From a virus: 48,555 bases of DNA. Shown one piece after another: positions 43,284 through 48,555 of the stretch (positions are counted from its first letter, which is position 1; each line of letters opens with the position of its first letter). The notes under the pieces were generated by a model that saw only the letters and a program-made list of their open reading frames with translations, was not told the origin of the DNA and searched no databases. A program made the translations under genes and the position numbers. The stretch lies in the IMG/VR virus record IMGVR_UViG_3300025323_000011, positions 1 through 48,555 of that record. One strand, 5' to 3'.

Positions 43284-46052
43284 ATGGGTGCATCCACTGC
43301 CGATGTGATCGGCGATATTTTTGACGAATTAAAGAGATATGCCTTCAACGTATTGCAACAGGCGGTACCGTACGTTGATCAGGACCATAACGACTATTAC
43401 CAGTCGACATACAATCAACTAAGAAGAATAATAAAGGTATTAATTGGAGATGCAGGAACAACCGATGGTTTTCGAGTGGAAGGCGTCGGTCTGCCAAACG
43501 ATTTCAAGATCAATGGTGGCGCAGGATCTGCTGAGACCGCGGAATACTTCTTCCTCGGCGGTCACAAATGTGTTCTGAGTGGCTCTACGTTCTTTGATTT
43601 TGCGGGGCCGTTCACACCGGAGTTGAAGTCCATTCATTCCCGCATATCGCCCCTCCCAGCATCATTTGGGATTTCTCCTCTGACCCTAGAAGACTCTGCG
43701 GCTAACCTCACTCCTGGGGAATTGGTCGGTCGAGAACTTCAACCGAATGTTGATGCTCCTTTCACCTTCACGGTCGTGGGAAATACAATAAACACAATAA
43801 CTGTTGGCGCTGGTGACATGACGCTTGTCGCTTCGATAGGTGACCATTATCGCGTAAAACTTTCAACTCCGCTAGGACCCCCAAGAACTGACTCCGTCTA
43901 TCTAAATGTCTATTTAGATGAAATTGACAGCACGGAAGATCCCGATCTTCTTCATCCACTAGCGATAATGACGGAAGCCCAAAGACGGAAGCAGATCCAA
44001 CAAACAGTTCATGTAAGGGAAGATGATCCCTCCCACCCACCGGTTTCACCATCCTATACTGACGCTGACGGGAATCTACATTTCGTCACAAAAATAGCAG
44101 ATATAATGAGGCCGGGGGCGGGAATGCCGATTATCGCGCCACCGGAGGTGGTTGATTTACGGCAGATAATCCCACCACCGTTTTCCGGTGGGTCTCCGAC
44201 GGGGGCCTCCTATGTCGTTGTTGGTCTAGATGCGACACTAACAGATGAGAGGCGACTCCAAGGAACATCTGATCAAGTTGTTCTCGCCGATGGTGGGGCT
44301 GGCGGCGACATGACACTCTCCTTGCCCCAAAGCATAGCCACAAACAGCGGCGTTCAATTTGGAACTCTTGGTTTAGGAGCGTCATTAACTGACGGCATTC
44401 TGCACGCCCAAACTGGCTCTGCCGGCGCAGTAGCCGCTGACGGCGATGCGGCTATTGGGGTTTTTGAAGCTTCTACTAACGGTGGTATTTCAATACTAAC
44501 GCCCGATGCTTCTCAAGGTAACATCTTCTTTGGCTCTCCTACAAGCGCTGCTGGAGCAATAGTGAGGTGGCAAGAGAGTGTCACAAAGATGACTATTGGG
44601 ACCAACATAGCGGGTGGAGTGATTACATTTAACTCGGGTGTGTCTAACGAATCCGCTAGAATAGACTCTTCTGGTCAGTTTGGCATCGGAACGACAAGTC
44701 CAGGAGCGACACTCGAAGCCAGCAAAGCACGCACGGCAGATGATACCCTACTGATTCTCTCGACGACCGGAACTGGTGTGACCGGCGATTTGGTTAATCT
44801 ACGATTCCGTGGGCCCGGGGGTGGTGGTACCACACGCCATCAGGCACAGATTTCAGGAGTCACCGAGAACGCCTCTGGATTCTTTGGGGCGTTGGCGTTT
44901 TACACGTCGCCGTCAACCGACACATTAACGGAGCAACTGCGCATTACCAGTACTGGTAATGTCGGTATCGGCACCATCTCACCTGCTGCTACGCTTGATG
45001 CCCGATTCGCGCACGTAGCTGTGTCCAACCGGGCACAGGCCGGTAACATCTCACTCCAGAGCACCGATGCGCAAGCCATCGATAAGGGCGCGAGTCTTTC
45101 TCTCGGTGGGGCATATACCGATGCGGGTGCTCTGTGGTCTTTCGGCGTCCTGCACGCCGGCAAGGAGAATGGGACTACAGGAGATTCAGCCGGTTATCTC
45201 AGATTTTTCACGAATCAAGCCGGTGGAACTATCGCCGAGCGGATGCGGATTACCTCTCTCGGTAGAGTCGGTATTGGCACAGCGACTCCCGAAGGAACCT
45301 TGCATGTCCATACGGCGACAGCCGGCACAGTAGCAGCTTCTGGTGTAGCAGATGATTTAGTAGTGGAAGTAAATACTCATGGTGGAATGTCCATCCTGAC
45401 GCCAGATGGTTTCGCTGGAGCGTTGTTTTTTGGGACCCCATCTGATTCAATTGGCGCTCTGCTTGATTGGCAGTACAGCCTGGGGCAACTTCGGCTTGCT
45501 ACACATACGGCTGGGGGTGTAATCTCTTTCCATACTGGCGACTTTGTCGAGCGAATGCGCTTAGATGCAAGTGGCAATCTTGGCATTGGGACGACGCCAA
45601 CCCAGATGCTTCATGTAGTGAGCACGAACGCTAGTGGGGCGTGTGCCATCACGCACAGCACCGCCGATGCTGTCGCATTGAGAATAAACCAAAACACAAC
45701 AAACGTAGCAGTCCAGGCCACAAAGACATTTAGCGGCGCTCCGGGTGTACCGTCGATACTCTGCGATGGGACTGGGACATTAACGGCCGGCGCCACCGAT
45801 GGATTCCACACAGGTCTCGACATGCAGCCGGTATATGCCGGAGCCTTCACGCTCGACCGGCACAACTACATCAACTGTCGCACACCCACTGGCGCAGCCA
45901 CGGTCACAAACGCTTTCGTGATGCGATTTGACGCGGCACTTGGCACGCACAAGGCGACAACCGCGCTCGATAAGACGGCCAATGCGAAAGATGGAACGAT
46001 TAAAATCAACGTCAACGGCGTAATAAAGCATATCCAACTCTACGCCGATTAG
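43284..46052 (+). CDS. Long tail fibre protein 3 with VGIGT repeats, 922 aa
   Basis: Carries the intact N-terminal module (IFDELKRYAFNVLQQAVPYV, EYFFLGGHKCVLSG, PASFGISPLTLEDSAANLT, VYLNVYLDEIDSTEDPDLLHPL). The shaft has repeated LGIGT/VGIGT strings (FGIGTTSPGATL, VGIGTISPAATLDA, VGIGTATPEGTLHV, LGIGTTPTQMLHVVST). The last of these recurs in the 7932 fibre. The C-terminus (TIKINVNGVIKHIQLY) is a plain beta ending with no S74 chaperone domain seen. It leads into the duplicated 66-aa gene, so the fibre end belongs to the duplicated cassette. Confidence 0.8.
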   Translation: MGASTADVIGDIFDELKRYAFNVLQQAVPYVDQDHNDYYQSTYNQLRRIIKVLIGDAGTTDGFRVEGVGLPNDFKINGGAGSAETAEYFFLGGHKCVLSGSTFFDFAGPFTPELKSIHSRISPLPASFGISPLTLEDSAANLTPGELVGRELQPNVDAPFTFTVVGNTINTITVGAGDMTLVASIGDHYRVKLSTPLGPPRTDSVYLNVYLDEIDSTEDPDLLHPLAIMTEAQRRKQIQQTVHVREDDPSHPPVSPSYTDADGNLHFVTKIADIMRPGAGMPIIAPPEVVDLRQIIPPPFSGGSPTGASYVVVGLDATLTDERRLQGTSDQVVLADGGAGGDMTLSLPQSIATNSGVQFGTLGLGASLTDGILHAQTGSAGAVAADGDAAIGVFEASTNGGISILTPDASQGNIFFGSPTSAAGAIVRWQESVTKMTIGTNIAGGVITFNSGVSNESARIDSSGQFGIGTTSPGATLEASKARTADDTLLILSTTGTGVTGDLVNLRFRGPGGGGTTRHQAQISGVTENASGFFGALAFYTSPSTDTLTEQLRITSTGNVGIGTISPAATLDARFAHVAVSNRAQAGNISLQSTDAQAIDKGASLSLGGAYTDAGALWSFGVLHAGKENGTTGDSAGYLRFFTNQAGGTIAERMRITSLGRVGIGTATPEGTLHVHTATAGTVAASGVADDLVVEVNTHGGMSILTPDGFAGALFFGTPSDSIGALLDWQYSLGQLRLATHTAGGVISFHTGDFVERMRLDASGNLGIGTTPTQMLHVVSTNASGACAITHSTADAVALRINQNTTNVAVQATKTFSGAPGVPSILCDGTGTLTAGATDGFHTGLDMQPVYAGAFTLDRHNYINCRTPTGAATVTNAFVMRFDAALGTHKATTALDKTANAKDGTIKINVNGVIKHIQLYAD

Positions 46053-46061
46053 GAGACCAGC

Positions 46062-46262
46062 ATGGCTATCAGCGACAATACCATCACCACACCGGCCGCC
46101 GGGACCAAAGACTGCAAGAACGTGGCGAAGACTTATAACCTCGTGGCCGGCGAGAGCCTGGATGCGAAGGTCGCGGCCGATGCCGATTTGAACGGGAACA
46201 TCGCCGTTGGGAAAAAGGCGACCGTTTCGATTCAGGTGCAGGTGTGCATCGAGTACGCATAA
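46062..46262 (+). CDS. Small duplicated protein following fibre, 66 aa (copy B)
   Basis: Paralogue of 9303-9503, with changes such as NTITTPAAG for NTTNTPASG and the ending CIEYA for CIEDA. AGGAGA lies 5 nt before ATG. Placed immediately after fibre 3, as the other copy is after the 7932 fibre, so gene order is kept in both cassettes. Small, beta-rich, two cysteines; function unknown. Confidence 0.6.
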   Translation: MAISDNTITTPAAGTKDCKNVAKTYNLVAGESLDAKVAADADLNGNIAVGKKATVSIQVQVCIEYA

Positions 46263-46327
46263 AACAGACTATATGATCTATTCTTATTTTATTCCAATAT
46301 ATTTTACCCCTAACTAGAGGTAATTTA

Positions 46328-46372
46328 ATGCCCGTCACCGCTCTATTGCGCACGCAAATGTCTTTATTCTAA
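46328..46372 (+). CDS. Conserved 14-codon mini-ORF (copy B)
   Basis: MPVTALLRTQMSLF then stop; the copy at 9622-9666 differs in three bases. AGAGG lies 7-12 nt before this ATG (CTAGAGGTAATTTAATG), a better ribosome binding site than in copy A. The block ends 46 nt before the IsrB element. It may be a leader peptide or a conserved regulatory site (inverted repeat TTGCG-CA-CGCAA at 46346-46357). Confidence 0.3.
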   Translation: MPVTALLRTQMSLF

Positions 46373-46402
46373 ACTAATCTTACACAGTGGATTTCTTCGA
46401 GA

Positions 46403-46660
46403 GGCCCGAAGATGCAAGGTCAACTACCCCCGGCTAAAGCCGAGGGCTTGTGAGAAGTAGCAAAGCCGATACGAAACGAACAAGTTAAAAAGGAGACTAG
46501 AGTGGCCAAGATCGGCTCGCAAGAGGTCGTTAGAAGGCGACTGAACCACCTGCCCGTGGCAGGGCAAGACACGAGGGGGATGCTCCCCAAGTTCCTCTCC
46601 TCTGTGGTGGTCAGTCTCGATGGGGTGTATACACCTGTTTTCGGTCAGGGCTTACAGCAG
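46403..46660 (+). ncRNA. Omega RNA (HEARO-type) of the IsrB element, guide at its 5' end
   Basis: Expected position for an IscB/IsrB omega RNA: it starts in flanking DNA (guide 46403-46418) and continues into the element. Stem 1 CCCCCGGC/GCCGAGGG (46427-46434 with 46439-46446, one mismatch, TAAA loop). Further perfect stems: CCTGCC-CGT-GGCAGG (46549-46563), GGGGA-TGC-TCCCC (46576-46588) and GGTGTATACACC (46624-46635). The last three lie inside the reading frame upstream of the PLMP motif, so RNA and the apparent coding start overlap. The 3' end is approximate. Length near 260 nt agrees with IsrB-type omega RNAs. Confidence 0.7.
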
Positions 46661-47691
46661 AAAAACCGTGTTTACGTTCCGGTCGTTTCGAATGGTAGGC
46701 CGTTGATGCCGACTACGGAGTCACGGGCTAGGCGGTGGATCAGATCTGGTAAAGCGACTCCGTTCTGGTCGAAAGGAGTGTTCTGTATTCGATTGAATCA
46801 AGAACCGAGTGCGAAGAATGTCCAACCCGTCGCTTGTGGAATTGATCCCGGATCAAAGAAAGAAGGATTTACTGTCAAGTCAGAAACTATGACTTTTCTG
46901 AACATTCAGACCGACGCGGTGACGTGGGTGAAGGATGCGGTGGAAGTACGTCGGAATATGCGTAGAAGTAGAAGATTCAGAAACACTCCGTGTCGAGCAA
47001 ACAGAAAGAATCGGGCTCGTGGTGGTATCCCTCCATCCACGAAAGCACGGTGGCAGTGGAAGCTGAGAATAACGAGATGGCTCTGCCATATCTACCCTAT
47101 TTCTGTCTTTGTGGTCGAAGATATCAAAGCGAGAACTAAAGGACAGAGGCGATGGGATGCCTCTTTCTCACCGCTCGAAGTCGGTAAAAAATGGTTCTAT
47201 AAAGAATTGTCTGAACTCGCCAAAGTAGTGACGAAAAGTGGTTGGGAAACGAAGGAGATGCGGGACGCGCTGGGGCTCAAAAAGACGGGCAATAAGATGG
47301 CGGAGGTCTTTGAGGCTCACTGTGTAGATTCGTGGGTGCTGGCATCTAGCGCGGTCGGGGGGGCTGTGCCGGATAATACGAGACTTTTTTGTGCGACGCC
47401 GCTCCGATTCCATCGTCGTCAACTACACAGATTTAAGCCCGAAAATGGCGGCATACGAAAACTCTACGGCGGGACTCGGAGTCTCGGCTTCAAGCGTGGA
47501 TCACTTGTAAAGCACCCGAAATGGGGCATCTGTTACGTAGGTGGTACTATGGGGGGCAAGATTAGTCTGCATTCTGTTGAAAGTGGTAAGCGGCTTTGTC
47601 AGAAAGCCGAGCCATCCGATTGCAAGTTTCTGACATATTCGAGTTGGAGGACGCGGTTTCTCCACGGACTGAAGTCCGGGGTTTCCGCCGC
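46419..47691 (+). mobile_element. Complete IsrB/OMEGA element (IS200/IS605-like, no transposase), copy 2
   Basis: Left end at GTCAACTACCCCCGG with the subterminal stem 46427-46446; right end at GTTTCCGCCGC with the stem CGGACTGAAGTCCG (47665-47678), followed by GTGA (47692-47695). Similarity to copy 1 stops at GTGA. The flanks match the unoccupied paralogue: left flank 46403-46418 against 9697-9712, and the right side resumes at ATGAACTTATCC (47718 against 9713). The 26 bp between GTGA and ATGAAC are absent from the paralogue and contain AAGGTGA-6 nt-ATG once the left flank is rejoined, a good native ribosome binding site; so I place them in the phage, not in the element. No TnpA is present, so mobility would need a Y1 transposase in trans. 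Confidence 0.8.
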
Positions 47692-47695
47692 GTGA
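46502..47695 (+). CDS. isrB: IsrB: RuvC-only RNA-guided nickase of an OMEGA system, 397 aa as called
   Basis: PLMP motif at residues 67-70 with RARRWIRSGKA, RuvC-I at 113-118 (GIDPGS, catalytic D115), arginine-rich bridge helix at 150-160 (RRNMRRSRRFR), RuvC-II at 203-208 (VVEDI, E206), RuvC-III at 271-278 (EAHCVDSW, H273 and D276), then the C-terminal TAM-interacting domain. Only about 65 residues separate RuvC-II and RuvC-III, with no HNH, so it is IsrB not IscB. All three RuvC motifs are intact. AGGAG precedes GTG 46502, but the first ~50 residues overlap omega RNA stems; a start near GTG 46625 would give about 355 aa, the usual IsrB size. The stop TGA is supplied by the flanking GTGA. Confidence 0.88.
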   Translation: MAKIGSQEVVRRRLNHLPVAGQDTRGMLPKFLSSVVVSLDGVYTPVFGQGLQQKNRVYVPVVSNGRPLMPTTESRARRWIRSGKATPFWSKGVFCIRLNQEPSAKNVQPVACGIDPGSKKEGFTVKSETMTFLNIQTDAVTWVKDAVEVRRNMRRSRRFRNTPCRANRKNRARGGIPPSTKARWQWKLRITRWLCHIYPISVFVVEDIKARTKGQRRWDASFSPLEVGKKWFYKELSELAKVVTKSGWETKEMRDALGLKKTGNKMAEVFEAHCVDSWVLASSAVGGAVPDNTRLFCATPLRFHRRQLHRFKPENGGIRKLYGGTRSLGFKRGSLVKHPKWGICYVGGTMGGKISLHSVESGKRLCQKAEPSDCKFLTYSSWRTRFLHGLKSGVSAA

Positions 47696-47701
47696 TATAT
47701 T

Positions 47702-48022
47702 ATGAAGTCTCTCACAGATGAACTTATCCTAGATGAAATTGAATGCGTTGATAGAACTTCCAACATGCTTGGGCACAACGGACTATTGATACAAATAATT
47801 AATGCGGGGATGCCGGTTACCGGTGCAGACGTTGAAGCCGTCGCAGACATAAAAGGTAAGATAAAAAATAATCAAGATGATAAACTTACATTCGATGAAA
47901 TTGATCGAATAAGCAAGTATTTTATGGCGCACGTCTGGAACTCGAACGGTGCCGAAGACTTGGCGAAAGTTAGTAGGTATCTAGCAAATAAACTAGAAGC
48001 GTTGAAATCACACAACAACTAA
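47702..48022 (+). CDS. Helical protein of unknown function, 106 aa (copy B)
   Basis: Paralogue of 9706-10026; same length, with about a dozen substitutions and a different start (MKSLTDELILDE against MEDELILDE). The present ribosome binding region between the element and the ATG is GTGATATATT. Without the element the left flank would supply AAG just before it, making AAGGTGA six bases from the ATG. Insertion has therefore split or weakened the original ribosome binding site; translation may now depend on coupling to the isrB stop, 6 nt upstream. Function unknown. Confidence 0.6.
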   Translation: MKSLTDELILDEIECVDRTSNMLGHNGLLIQIINAGMPVTGADVEAVADIKGKIKNNQDDKLTFDEIDRISKYFMAHVWNSNGAEDLAKVSRYLANKLEALKSHNN

Positions 48023-48046
48023 GTCATCGAATAAGACACAACACAA

Positions 48047-48460
48047 TTGGGAAGACTAGATCGACTTGTTGATGAGATAGAATCCGGACAAAGTGAGGTC
48101 CGAACTGAGGAATCAGGATCATCCACACCGTTAGTGGCGTCGTCTTGGGTTTCAATTTTCTCGTTTATATCCACAGTAACTAAGCTCCATGTTAGGGGAC
48201 TAAAAATAGACATATCTGGCGGCACTCCGACGGCGCTAGTAGCCAGAATCGTGGCTGGACCGACTGGGGGGCCGCTCGTAAAGATTTTTCCATCGTCCGC
48301 CTCTTTTGCAATCGTAAGTGGTCGAGAAGAAACATTGAGACATGAATTGACCATACCAAAAGATTACGATTACGAAGTGGAAGTAAATTGCACCGCTACT
48401 GGCGGAGCTTCCGCTACTTTGTCATTTCTAAGCATCACGGAAATAAATAAGGCCAGCTAG
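48047..48460 (+). CDS. Beta-sandwich virion protein, 137 aa (copy B)
   Basis: TTG start. Differs from the 10042 copy at about four residues (SFAIVSGREE, EVEV), and most base differences are silent, so the protein is under purifying selection. TAG stop overlaps the next GTG. No obvious ribosome binding site is visible before the TTG here (ACACAACACAA), whereas copy A has AAAAGG; expression of this copy may differ. Same presumed adaptor or decoration role. Confidence 0.65.
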   Translation: MGRLDRLVDEIESGQSEVRTEESGSSTPLVASSWVSIFSFISTVTKLHVRGLKIDISGGTPTALVARIVAGPTGGPLVKIFPSSASFAIVSGREETLRHELTIPKDYDYEVEVNCTATGGASATLSFLSITEINKAS

Positions 48461-48555
48461 TGTCTGACATAGATTTTGTAAGGGAAATAAAACAAGTACA
48501 GGAGGAGGGGGCAAATCTAACCCTTCGTCCAACAATCAATTTTATTGGTAGCAAT
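48460..48555 (+). CDS. Fibre-associated protein, partial (runs off the right edge)
   Basis: The 32 codons present (SDIDFVREIKQVQEEGANL, LRPTINFIGSN) are identical in DNA to the start of the 10455 gene. GTG start overlaps the previous stop (TAGTG). The rest lies outside the window, so whether the full gene is duplicated cannot be seen. Confidence 0.6.
   Translation, partial: MSDIDFVREIKQVQEEGANLTLRPTINFIGSN

Larger units (their letters stand above)
48045..48555 (+). repeat. Long direct repeat, copy B (continues past the window)
   Basis: Gap-free match to 10040-10550 (constant offset 38005 bp), including the TTG start, the 137-aa gene, and the TAGTG overlap with the next gene. Confidence 0.9.

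Noticed and set aside
43284-46052. S74 intramolecular chaperone domain at the end of the VGIGT fibres
   Set aside because: VGIGT strings often precede it, but the C-termini of the 7932 and 43284 products show no chaperone helices or Ser/Lys catalytic pattern.
46502-46660. A new N-terminal domain on IsrB
   Set aside because: The segment is full of perfect RNA hairpins and lies where the omega RNA should be; nothing in it looks like a conserved protein domain.
47696-47717. The bases between GTGA and ATGAACTT as part of the mobile element
   Set aside because: Copy 1 has no similar sequence after its GTGA, and these bases restore a good ribosome binding site and start codon when joined to the left flank. 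It remains possible that copy A has lost 26 bp; an alternative boundary with ATGA at 47718 cannot be fully excluded.
1-48555. CRISPR array or tRNA genes
   Set aside because: No regularly spaced direct repeats and no cloverleaf-like sequence noticed while reading; a tRNA scan would be needed to be certain.

Overview
The window is part of a large tailed bacteriophage (or prophage) with a contractile, myovirus-type tail. It carries a phage sheath, two tube proteins, a tape measure, a full baseplate set (LysM-like protein, gpD-like hub, spike, gp25, gp6/J and gpI homologues) and a long run of fibre genes. Every credible gene is on the + strand, packed with 1-4 nt overlaps (TGATG, ATGA, TAGTG) and with frequent GTG and TTG starts. 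No terminase, portal, capsid, replication gene or tRNA was recognised, so this is only the neck-tail-fibre block of a bigger genome. The host cannot be named from the sequence.

Layout: 1-568 is the right-hand end of an IsrB/OMEGA mobile element cut by the window edge. 580-2787 holds neck or head-tail connector candidates. 2820-12639 holds accessory virion and fibre-like proteins. 12642-13839 holds a small membrane protein, an HNH-AP2 homing endonuclease and a permuted NlpC/P60-like hydrolase. A good sigma70-like promoter (13841-13870) opens the tail operon: probable tail completion protein (13898), small protein (15202), sheath (15491), tubes (17457, 17996), tail assembly chaperone with a -1 frameshift extension (18652-19595), and tape measure (19599). 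The baseplate follows (22942-34857): LysM-like and hub proteins, spike, coiled-coil proteins, gp25, gp6/J, FN3-like proteins, zinc ribbon protein and a gpI-like protein. Fibres occupy 34876-46052, including three long paralogues (35429, 39202, 43284) with a shared N-terminal module. A duplicated cassette occupies 46062-48555.

The most interesting content is a complete IsrB element at 46419-47691. It encodes a RuvC-only RNA-guided nickase with its omega RNA and has inserted into the second copy of a duplicated cassette. The first copy (9303-10550) is the unoccupied paralogue, so the junctions can be read directly. Both IsrB copies end exactly at a GTGA matching the known NTGA motif (TAM) of IsrB, and in both the nickase's TGA stop codon is made by that flanking motif. 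The 16 nt left of the element, the expected guide, also match the unoccupied paralogue with two mismatches next to an ATGA. The reading frame in front of the PLMP motif runs through several perfect hairpins, so the omega RNA probably overlaps what looks like a 50-residue N-terminal extension.

A second notable signal is a textbook X XXY YYZ slippery heptamer (T TTT TTA, 19389-19395), in frame at the end of the tail chaperone gene. It opens a 66-codon extension just before the tape measure, the position of the lambda G/GT frameshift.
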